Source: Cellvibrionales bacterium UBA1963 (GTDB lineage Bacteria; Pseudomonadota; Gammaproteobacteria; Pseudomonadales; UBA7434). Taken from it: 7,936 bases of DNA. The stretch spans positions 10,670 through 18,605 of the forward strand of contig DDED01000096.1 of the NCBI GenBank assembly GCA_002336035.1, written 5' to 3'. Both the position numbers and the translations under genes were made by a program. Below, piece by piece: positions 1 through 4,651 of the stretch; position 1 is the first letter of the stretch; each line of letters starts with the position of its first letter. Below the pieces are notes generated by a model. That model did no database searches and was not told where the DNA came from. It saw only the letters and a list, made by a program, of their open reading frames with translations.

Positions 1-292
1 ATAACTTTTCCGTATTTTCAATAAGCCAAAAAATGTAAATTATAAAATGTAAAAAATTAGTTTCTGCATGTTTAGTGTCAATCAATGGAAGTCAGCAGCT
101 AGCCTTTCCTATGATTTAATAGCTATAAAAGCAGTGTTAGAAAAAGAAAATGAGTACTGTTGTCATTTTTTAGGATGATAAGTTTTTTGATGGACGCAGT
201 TTGAATGCGAAAAAAACAACAATGTAAAAGATAAATTTTGTAAAATTTAATGCCTAGGTTAAAGATTATTTTGATTAAGGGGGAGGGTGTTA
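1..292. other. AT-rich stretch without a recognisable gene
   Basis: No convincing coding region enters from the left edge; all frames are interrupted within short distances. The stretch is strongly AT-rich. It contains two copies of AAAATGTAAA (30-39 and 44-53) spaced 14 bp apart, which may be no more than base composition. A 36-codon frame from ATG at 68 has no ribosome binding site and is not called. The right end carries an unusual purine run, GGGGGAGGG (279-287), discussed with the micro-ORF at 293. Nothing else can be supported here. Confidence 0.6.
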
Positions 293-364
293 ATGGTAGC
301 CATGCAAAGCCTAGCTACCTTTGTTTTATTCAGTGATCGATTAGCTAAATTCATCGGCCGATGA
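293..364 (+). CDS. possible 23-residue micro-ORF with a strong ribosome binding site
   Basis: A 23-codon frame starts at ATG 293 and stops with TGA at 362-364. It would encode a short peptide with a hydrophobic middle (ATFVLF) and a basic C-terminal end (RLAKFIGR). The reason to list it is the GGGGGAGGG run at 279-287, which contains a complete GGAGG Shine-Dalgarno core five bases before the ATG, better than that of most genes in this window. The frame overlaps the 3' end of the convergent minus-strand SnoaL-like gene by 24 nt and contains the hairpin at 295-319. No good promoter was seen, only a weak TTGTAA at 238-243 without a matching -10. It may be chance in purine-rich DNA; no function is suggested. 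Confidence 0.18.
   Translation: MVAMQSLATFVLFSDRLAKFIGR
295..319 (+). terminator. weak hairpin with T-rich tail
   Basis: GGTAGC (295-300) pairs perfectly with GCTACC (314-319) across a 13-nt loop. On the plus strand it is followed by TTTGTTTTATT (320-330), the layout of an intrinsic terminator, though with a short stem and long loop. On the minus strand, where the SnoaL-like gene ends, no T-tract follows the hairpin. As a terminator it would therefore act on plus-strand transcripts coming from the empty left region. Confidence 0.2.
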
Positions 365-772
365 TTCAGCCATCACTTCTAAGAACCAATCTGGAAATTG
401 ACCAATGAATTTATTGACATCCCAAAAGTCGCTCCATCGATAGACTTTTCCGTCTTTCATTTCATGCATAGTGGCAAAATGGTGCTCGGCTGTTTCGCCG
501 CTTTTAAAGGTCCACTTTTCGGTATGGTCTAAAAAGACGGTATCGCCCTCTGCAACAATATGATGGGTTATTTGCTCTTGTTTCTCAAGATGATTAAAGG
601 CTGTCCCTAATCGCTTAATGGTGTTTTCTGGGCCATGAGCACCCGGATCGTCGGTCGGTATATCTTGGTAAAAAATATCAGGATGCATACAACTTTTCAT
701 CGTTTCCCAATCCATTTCTGACAGTGCTTGCCACATTTTTACGACGGTGGCTTTATTTTCTGATGCGCTCAT
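341..772 (-). CDS. SnoaL-like / NTF2-fold protein (limonene-epoxide-hydrolase-like)
   Basis: A 143-residue protein of the NTF2-like alpha+beta cone superfamily, which includes SnoaL cyclases, ketosteroid isomerase and limonene-1,2-epoxide hydrolase (LEH). Family marks are the N-terminal helix with VVKMWQALSEMDWETMKSCMHPD (about residues 10-32, paraphrased by its WxALxxxDW pattern), the FYQDIP segment (34-39), and the closing strand HEMKDGKVYRWSDFWD (103-118). LEH uses an Arg-x-Asp pair plus a distant Asp; here the equivalent strand reads LDHTEKW (81-87), so His83/Glu85 replace Arg/Asp while Asp115 is kept. Epoxide hydrolysis is therefore uncertain. The start is placed at residue 12 of the longest frame: GAGGA lies six bases before this ATG, and the upstream ATG (803-805) sits inside a consensus -10 box. 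It is divergent from the GST. Cytoplasmic, with no signal peptide. Substrate unknown. Confidence 0.85.
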   Translation of the reverse strand: MSASENKATVVKMWQALSEMDWETMKSCMHPDIFYQDIPTDDPGAHGPENTIKRLGTAFNHLEKQEQITHHIVAEGDTVFLDHTEKWTFKSGETAEHHFATMHEMKDGKVYRWSDFWDVNKFIGQFPDWFLEVMAESSADEFS

Positions 773-803
773 AATATATCCTCGGTGTCGGGTTTCAACG
801 GTC

Positions 804-809
804 ATTATA
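804..809 (-). promoter_or_regulatory. -10 box of the SnoaL-like gene
   Basis: Read on the minus strand this is a perfect TATAAT. The expected -35 position 17 bases upstream (827-832) reads AGTGAT, a poor match, and is overlapped by the dyad at 830-847, as expected for a promoter needing an activator or covered by a repressor. Transcription would begin near 797, giving a leader of about 25 nt and excluding the upstream ATG at 803-805. Confidence 0.5.
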
Positions 810-829
810 ATGGCTTTTTAATTGGAATC

Positions 830-847
830 ACTTACAGTGTGTTAAGT
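830..847. promoter_or_regulatory. dyad element 1 in the divergent control region
   Basis: ACTTAC (830-835) and GTTAAGT (841-847) form an imperfect inverted repeat around AGTGT. It is a near copy of the perfect dyad at 869-887: the 13-base block TGTGTTAAGYCCT occurs at 838-850 and 878-890, 40 bp apart with one mismatch. It overlaps the -35 position of the minus-strand promoter, so it is a plausible operator. Confidence 0.4.
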
Positions 848-862
848 CCTGTTTCTAACAGG
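848..862. promoter_or_regulatory. dyad element 2 (CCTGTT-N3-AACAGG)
   Basis: Perfect 6-bp arms CCTGTT (848-853) and AACAGG (857-862) flank TCT. It sits directly between the two related GTTAAG dyads. It is either another protein-binding site or a small hairpin in a transcript; the short spacer and lack of a T-tract speak against a terminator. Confidence 0.3.
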
Positions 863-868
863 GGACAA

Positions 869-887
869 GCTTAACGATGTGTTAAGC
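869..887. promoter_or_regulatory. dyad element 3 (GCTTAAC-N5-GTTAAGC)
   Basis: Perfect 7-bp arms GCTTAAC (869-875) and GTTAAGC (881-887) flank GATGT. A 19-bp dyad of this shape is typical of sites bound by dimeric helix-turn-helix regulators (TetR, MarR, LysR types), none of which is encoded in this window. The half-site GTTAAG recurs at 841-846, and GTTAAGC recurs at 1750-1756 ahead of the cupin gene. Confidence 0.45.
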
Positions 888-888
888 C

Positions 889-910
889 CTAGCGTTAAAA
901 ATAACGTTAG
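889..910. promoter_or_regulatory. dyad element 4 (CTAGCGTTA-N4-TAACGTTAG)
   Basis: Nine-base arms, CTAGCGTTA (889-897) and TAACGTTAG (902-910), match at eight of nine positions around AAAA. It ends directly before a -10-like TATAGT (911-916) for the GST gene and covers the place where a -35 box would be; no recognisable -35 hexamer is present. This suits an activator site or a repressor operator. Confidence 0.4.
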
Positions 911-916
911 TATAGT
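911..916 (+). promoter_or_regulatory. possible -10 box of the GST gene
   Basis: TATAGT matches the -10 consensus at five of six positions. Transcription from about 923 would give a 24-nt leader containing the AAAAGG ribosome site (933-938). An alternative TATATT at 924-929 would put the start of transcription on top of the ribosome site and is less likely. Confidence 0.3.
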
Positions 917-946
917 GGTTCCGTATATTTTGAAAAGGCAGTTACT

Positions 947-1570
947 ATGGTTACTATTCATCATTTAGAGCGCTCACGCTCAGATCGTATTATTTGGCTT
1001 TGTGAAGAGCTTGGCATTGACTACGACATTACTCACCATCAACGCGATCCAGCAACAATGCGAGCTTCAACAACGCTGTGGGCCGTTAATCCGCTGGGCA
1101 AGTCTCCGGCTATTGAGCATCAAGGGCAAGTGGTATTTGAGAGTGGCGCTATTATTGAATACCTGTTGTCGACGTTTGGCCCCACGAGTTTAAGCCCATC
1201 CCCTGATGCGGAAGGTTATATCGATTATTTGCAATGGCTGCATGCGCCTGAAGCGACAATGACTCTGCCGATTTTGATGCCGATGATTTGTGGCACGATG
1301 GGCATTGAGTCTGAGCTTTTACCCTTGTTTGCCGACAGTGAAACTCAGACGATGTATCGTTATTTGAACAGCGAATTGACCCAACGTGACTATATTGCGG
1401 GCGGCGATTTCACGGCTGCTGATATCATGCTGTCTTACACACTCATGATGGCGCAAGCCTTAGCCACTAGTGAGCCTGAAAAAGTGTTTTTTGAATACCC
1501 CGCACTAACGGCTTACCTTTCTCGCCTGAGGGCGCGACCGGCATACCAGTCGGCGAGTGCCAAATTTTAG
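947..1570 (+). CDS. glutathione S-transferase family protein
   Basis: A 207-residue cytosolic glutathione S-transferase of normal length. The N-terminal thioredoxin-fold domain (residues 1 to about 78) shows the HxLxxSRSxRIIWLCEELG pattern (5-23) with Ser10 or Ser12 as the likely thiolate-stabilising residue, the cis-proline loop NPLGKSPAIE (Pro54), and the glutathione-binding ESGAIIEYL (Glu65, Ser66). The all-helical C-terminal domain (about 85-207) has the folding N-cap box FTAAD (Thr156 to Asp159) found throughout the superfamily. The pattern is closest to the yeast Gtt1-like group, with the substrate unknown. ATG 947 is preceded by AAAAGG at eight bases. The gene diverges from the SnoaL-like gene and shares its dyad-rich control region, so the two are probably regulated together. 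GSTs in catabolic regions often handle epoxides or other electrophilic intermediates; that role here is inference. Confidence 0.93.
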   Translation: MVTIHHLERSRSDRIIWLCEELGIDYDITHHQRDPATMRASTTLWAVNPLGKSPAIEHQGQVVFESGAIIEYLLSTFGPTSLSPSPDAEGYIDYLQWLHAPEATMTLPILMPMICGTMGIESELLPLFADSETQTMYRYLNSELTQRDYIAGGDFTAADIMLSYTLMMAQALATSEPEKVFFEYPALTAYLSRLRARPAYQSASAKF

Positions 1571-1777
1571 CCCAAAAGTTTGCGGCGCTGGCCATGCTTT
1601 TGATGGGTTAAAATAAGATCCAAATAATCAGTTTGAATCAATCGGTCAGTAGGCGCTGTTGAGAATGAATCCTAACTTTATGCTAGGTGATTGATTGCCA
1701 TTTATTTTATTCTAAAACAGGGGCTGAGTGACGCATCGCGATCTCGAACGTTAAGCTCAAAAGAAGCCGCTTTGTTA
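1571..1777. other. intergenic stretch between GST and cupin genes
   Basis: About 270 nt separate the GST stop from the cupin start. A loose inverted repeat CAAAAG/CTTTTG just after the GST stop has a loop of over 20 nt and no T-tract, so no terminator is called. ATCGCGAT (1735-1742) is an 8-bp palindrome, and GTTAAGC (1750-1756) repeats the half-site of the GST control region. Short coding-like frames exist on both strands around 1707-1815, but none has a start with a ribosome site. Confidence 0.4.
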
Positions 1778-1806
1778 TTGGCTTGTTCTGCAATATCAGT
1801 AATAAT
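1778..1806 (+). promoter_or_regulatory. possible sigma70 promoter of the cupin gene
   Basis: TTGGCT (1778-1783; four of six) and AATAAT (1801-1806; five of six) are separated by 17 bp. Transcription would start near 1813, giving a leader of about 27 nt to the ATG at 1840 and leaving the ATG at 1816 almost at the transcript end, which supports the inner start. Confidence 0.35.
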
Positions 1807-1839
1807 TAATCAACAATGTCATTAATAACAGGGGTCTAC

Positions 1840-2295
1840 ATGTCAGAGTTAATAACACCAGAAGCCGTTCATTTTGGTAAAGATGACTTACCATTTGTCG
1901 ATATTGGCGGTGGAAATAAGTTAAAAGTCCTGCAGTTGAAGATTGGCGAAGGTATGTGGATTATTGAAAATATATTTCAAGCGGGCTATGAAGTTGAACC
2001 GCACAAACACACAGGCCCTGTTTATGGCTATACACAGTCAGGTGCATGGAAGTATAAAGAATACGATTACGTGAACCGAGCTGGTTCTTTTTTGTATGAG
2101 CCCGCTGGTTCATTTCATACCTTGCAGTGCATCGAAGACAATACCAGAGTATGGTTTCAAATGTACGGCTCGAATATTAATCTTGATAATGACGATCAAA
2201 TTACTTCGATTGCCGACGGCATGGGCACTTTAGAATTTTATTATGCTATGTGCGAGCAATCAGGTTTGCCGCGGCCTAATGTATTGGTTGAATAA
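1840..2295 (+). CDS. cupin dioxygenase, 2,4'-dihydroxyacetophenone dioxygenase-like
   Basis: A 151-residue single-domain cupin. Motif 1 is GYEVEPHKHTGPVYGYTQSG (49-68) with His55 and His57; motif 2 is GSFLYEPAGSFH (82-93) with His93. The glutamate normally found in motif 1 is absent (Val61/Tyr62 at its place), so the likely metal centre is three-histidine, as known for the acetylacetone-cleaving oxygenase Dke1. The PHKHTGPVYGYTxSGxWKYKEYD block recalls 2,4'-dihydroxyacetophenone dioxygenase, which cleaves a carbon-carbon bond next to a carbonyl using non-haem iron. The true substrate is unknown. The start is ATG 1840, with AGGGG five bases upstream; ATG 1816 in the same frame lacks a ribosome site. 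It converges on the P450 gene with four bases between the stops. Cytoplasmic. Confidence 0.85.
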   Translation: MSELITPEAVHFGKDDLPFVDIGGGNKLKVLQLKIGEGMWIIENIFQAGYEVEPHKHTGPVYGYTQSGAWKYKEYDYVNRAGSFLYEPAGSFHTLQCIEDNTRVWFQMYGSNINLDNDDQITSIADGMGTLEFYYAMCEQSGLPRPNVLVE

Positions 2296-2299
2296 AGAG

Positions 2300-3520
2300 T
2301 TAGCGTTTTATTATTTTGACAGGCATGTGTTTTAGGCCATTGACTAAGTTGGAGCGAATTCGTTTGGGTTCACCTTCAAGACTAATGCTTTTGTAGCGTT
2401 TAAAGAACTCCTCAAAGAAGATCCGCGTTTCTAATCGTGCCAGGTTAGCGCCCAAGCATAAATGGATGCCGTAACCAAACCCTAGGTGCGGATTTTTTTC
2501 ACGGTGGATATCAAATTTCATGGGTTGATTGAAGACGGTTTCATCAAAGTTCGCGGACGAATACATCATTACTATCCGATCATCCTGTTTAATTTTTTGA
2601 CCGGCAATTTCAGTATCACACGTGGCCGTTCGGCGAAAATAATGCAGCGGGCAAGTCCAGCGTAACATTTCTTCAATGGCTTGCGGCAGTTGACTCGGAT
2701 CAGACTCCAGCGTTGCATAAAACTGAGGATGTTTAATGAGTTCAAGCATGCCGCCAGCAAGTAGACCTCGCGTGGTCTCATTACCCGCTACCGTAATTTG
2801 CACAAACAGCGAAGCGAATTCACTTTCAGTCACTTTATGGCCTTCAATTTCTACATTGATGAGAAGAGAAATAAGGTCATCACCGCCACCGTCTTTGCGC
2901 TCCATTGCCAGTTGATAACCATAGGCACCCATCTCGGTGCTGGCATTTTGTGTTTGTTCTTCCGTGCCGCCGATATCTGGGTCACTGGCTGAGGTTTGAA
3001 AGTCTGACCATTGTCTTAGCTGCGACCACATATCCTGTGGAACGCCCAACAAAGAACCTATGACGGAAGTGGGAAGCTCGCCTGCTAAGTCGTCAACGAA
3101 TTCACAATTTAATTCATCTTGCTCGAAACGCAGGTCAACTTGGTCAAGAATATTTGTCGTTATTTCCCGTATTTTAGGCTCGAGTTCAGCGAGTAATTTT
3201 TTTGTAAAGCGTTTCACGACAGCCCGTCTAATCGGGCCGTGGTTTGGCGGGTCCATCCCCAGTAGTTGACCTTGCGCCTGTTTGAGGATGTCTTTAGGAA
3301 GGTCGTCGACAATAACGAAGCCACGCTGCGCTGAAAAAGTATTAAAATCTTTTGACACTGTGACCACGTCAGCGTGACGAGTGACCACCCAGTAACCGCC
3401 GCCATCAGGATGACTATGCCAGTGCACGGGCGACTCCTTCCTTAAAAAAGAAAAAGCTTCGTGAGGAACGTCGTTAACATAATTTTCTGGGTTATAAATA
3501 TCAAGTGTTGTTATATCCAT
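2300..3520 (-). CDS. cytochrome P450, CYP125/CYP142-like (putative steroid side-chain hydroxylase)
   Basis: A full-length 406-residue soluble bacterial cytochrome P450 with no membrane anchor. Visible elements are the C-helix region MDPPNHGPIRRAVVKRF (89-105), the I-helix oxygen-activation motif AGNETT (245-250), the K-helix ExxR (Glu284, Arg287), the SANFDETVFNQP stretch (322-333), and the haem loop FGYGIHLCLG (348-357) with Cys355 as the thiolate ligand. The SANFDE segment and the PNPH-type lead into the haem loop (KNPHLGFG) resemble CYP125 and CYP142, which oxidise the terminal side-chain carbon of cholesterol or cholestenone. A ferredoxin and reductase would be needed; none is encoded here. 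Substrate assignment rests on family resemblance and the ChsE/ChsH-like genes next to it. The start has no clear ribosome site. A well-formed promoter lies at 3573-3601. Confidence 0.9.
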   Translation of the reverse strand: MDITTLDIYNPENYVNDVPHEAFSFLRKESPVHWHSHPDGGGYWVVTRHADVVTVSKDFNTFSAQRGFVIVDDLPKDILKQAQGQLLGMDPPNHGPIRRAVVKRFTKKLLAELEPKIREITTNILDQVDLRFEQDELNCEFVDDLAGELPTSVIGSLLGVPQDMWSQLRQWSDFQTSASDPDIGGTEEQTQNASTEMGAYGYQLAMERKDGGGDDLISLLINVEIEGHKVTESEFASLFVQITVAGNETTRGLLAGGMLELIKHPQFYATLESDPSQLPQAIEEMLRWTCPLHYFRRTATCDTEIAGQKIKQDDRIVMMYSSANFDETVFNQPMKFDIHREKNPHLGFGYGIHLCLGANLARLETRIFFEEFFKRYKSISLEGEPKRIRSNLVNGLKHMPVKIIKR

Positions 3521-3572
3521 GATTAATTTTTTAATTCTCGTCAGTGATACATACAGTTATCTATATTTTTTT

Positions 3573-3601
3573 ATTATCGAGATGGTACTCGCATTACTCA
3601 A
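3573..3601 (-). promoter_or_regulatory. sigma70-type promoter of the P450 gene
   Basis: On the minus strand TTGAGT (3596-3601; four of six) and GATAAT (3573-3578; five of six) are separated by exactly 17 bp. The transcript would start near 3566 with a leader of about 45 nt. The -35 box is covered by the dyad at 3592-3607, suggesting repression. Confidence 0.45.
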
Positions 3602-3607
3602 ATAATG
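3592..3607. promoter_or_regulatory. dyad CATTA-N6-TAATG over the P450 -35 box
   Basis: Five-base arms CATTA (3592-3596) and TAATG (3603-3607) flank CTCAAA. It overlaps the P450 -35 hexamer. A second dyad with the same arm and spacer lengths, ATTAA-N6-TTAAT (3616-3631), lies 24 bp away centre to centre. Arms are short and AT-rich, so chance is a real possibility; position is the main argument. Confidence 0.3.
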
Positions 3608-3615
3608 AGGGCCAC

Positions 3616-3631
3616 ATTAACTAAGATTAAT
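3616..3631. promoter_or_regulatory. dyad ATTAA-N6-TTAAT between divergent promoters
   Basis: ATTAA (3616-3620) and TTAAT (3627-3631) flank CTAAGA. It lies between the P450 -35 box and the candidate -35 box of the Coq4-like gene, so one regulator could control both. The arms are only A and T, so support is weak on sequence alone. Confidence 0.22.
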
Positions 3632-3639
3632 TCAAAGTA

Positions 3640-3669
3640 TTGATAACTGTTTCAAGCTTATACTATTAA
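3640..3669 (+). promoter_or_regulatory. possible promoter of the Coq4-like gene
   Basis: TTGATA (3640-3645; five of six) and TATTAA (3664-3669; four of six) are separated by 18 bp. Transcription from about 3676 would place the outermost possible start codon (TTG 3679) at the transcript end, favouring the inner TTG at 3748. Confidence 0.33.
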
Positions 3670-3747
3670 CTGTAGGCTTTGTTAAATGGGCTCTATTTTA
3701 GCGATGATGCAAATCTAAACTCATATGACTTTAAAGGGTTATGCATT

Positions 3748-4497
3748 TTGACGATACTAACAAAAGAGGACATTAAAAGTAGTCGTTGGCGGCTGAATAT
3801 TGATATGCTGAAAATGGCCGCAAAAATTCGAAAAAAAAATCCAAATGATTTTCAATCAGCGACCTTAACTTTTTTTGGACTTGGCGGTAGAGATGATAGG
3901 GCGATAATGAGACGCATGGCGAGTGACCCTCAAGGTCAGCGTTTGGTAAGAGAGAGAGTTCCACTACCAGCAGGTATTTTAAAGCCAGAGTTTTATCAAA
4001 ATTTTCCAGTTGGAAGCCTTGGCCGTATTTACTTTGAACACTGCGATACACTTGGTCTCGACCCCGAATTTTTATCAATTGAAAGTGCTAAGGTTTCTGA
4101 CACGCTGCCAATCACTGAAACGCATCGTTACGTTTATTACCGGCATCGTGACAGCCATGATTTTTGGCACGTACTGACAGGTTATGGCACCGATATGGCC
4201 GGTGAGGCAGGTATCATTGGATGGACTTTTGCTCAAACAGGCAATCGTGCTTACGGCTTAATAGCCTTATTAAATGCCACTTTATGTGCGACAAGAGGCA
4301 GGTTTGATGTTTTTAAGACCGCTTGGTCTGGTTTTTTACATGGTAAGAAATCGCCATTATTAATGGTGATCGATTGGGAGGGATATATGGACATGCCGAT
4401 TGATGTCGTGCGTAAAAGTATCGGCTTATCACTCTCGAACCCCTATCAGCCTTTTGAAATGCAGGACGCACCCGGTGCCGACAAAATAAACCATTAA
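3748..4497 (+). CDS. Coq4-family protein (metal-motif HDxxHx11E)
   Basis: A protein of about 249 residues related to Coq4, the ubiquinone-biosynthesis factor recently shown in eukaryotes to support oxidative decarboxylation of the coenzyme Q ring at C1. The family's metal-binding signature is intact: HDFWHVLTGYGTDMAGE, with His137, Asp138, His141 and Glu153. The C-terminal WEGYMDMPIDVVRKSIGLS pattern is also typical. Upstream helices (about 10-70) carry the GRDDRAIMRRMASDPQGQRL segment in the usual position. The start is uncertain: TTG 3748 has AAAGGG nine bases before it; TTG 3679 is at the predicted transcript start; ATG 3808 would clip the first helix. It diverges from the P450 and precedes steroid side-chain genes, so a role in that pathway rather than in quinone synthesis is possible but unproven. 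No signal peptide seen. Confidence 0.85.
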   Translation: MTILTKEDIKSSRWRLNIDMLKMAAKIRKKNPNDFQSATLTFFGLGGRDDRAIMRRMASDPQGQRLVRERVPLPAGILKPEFYQNFPVGSLGRIYFEHCDTLGLDPEFLSIESAKVSDTLPITETHRYVYYRHRDSHDFWHVLTGYGTDMAGEAGIIGWTFAQTGNRAYGLIALLNATLCATRGRFDVFKTAWSGFLHGKKSPLLMVIDWEGYMDMPIDVVRKSIGLSLSNPYQPFEMQDAPGADKINH

Positions 4498-4593
4498 TAT
4501 TATTAAACTACCTGTTATTATGCGCATTGTTATTCATTATTTTTTTTTAAAATGACAGAAAATCAGCACATAAAAAAATCATAAAGTGAATAG

Positions 4594-4599
4594 TATAAT
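4594..4599 (+). promoter_or_regulatory. -10-like TATAAT ahead of the MaoC/ChsH2-like gene
   Basis: A perfect TATAAT in the 154-nt AT-rich gap after the Coq4-like gene. The best -35 position (4571-4576, TAAAAA) is poor, so it would need an activator or be weak. Transcription from about 4606 gives a 46-nt leader to the TTG at 4652 and excludes a GTG start at 4586. Confidence 0.3.
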
Positions 4600-4651
4600 C
4601 TTTCATTGTCTTGTTATTGCAAACCGAAAAAAATATTTGAGGTGGATAGAA

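Noticed and set aside
68..178. 36-codon plus-strand frame from ATG 68
   Set aside because: No ribosome binding site or promoter, and the peptide shows no recognisable pattern; expected by chance in this length of DNA.
1572..1608. Possible terminator after the GST gene (CAAAAG/CTTTTG)
   Set aside because: Loop longer than 20 nt, stem weak, and no T-tract follows.
1691..1825. Short coding-like frames on both strands between GST and cupin, one with an LSSKEAALLLA stretch faintly like a helix-turn-helix segment, and one on the minus strand ending near 1708
   Set aside because: Neither has a start codon with a ribosome site, both are under about 45 codons, and two overlapping frames cannot both be remnants; no family match strong enough to call a pseudogene.
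2572..3405. Several open frames of 60-70 codons on both strands inside the P450 gene
   Set aside because: They lie wholly within a clearly coding, motif-complete P450 frame and show no family features.
4517..4549. Possible terminator after the Coq4-like gene: ATGCGCAT palindrome followed by a run of nine T
   Set aside because: The palindrome has no loop and cannot be extended, so no stable hairpin forms; the T run is probably AT-rich spacer.
4586..4651. Upstream extension of the ChsH2-like protein from GTG 4586
   Set aside because: It lacks a ribosome site, spans the TATAAT at 4594-4599, and encodes a Lys/Arg-rich segment with no family resemblance; TTG 4652 is better supported.
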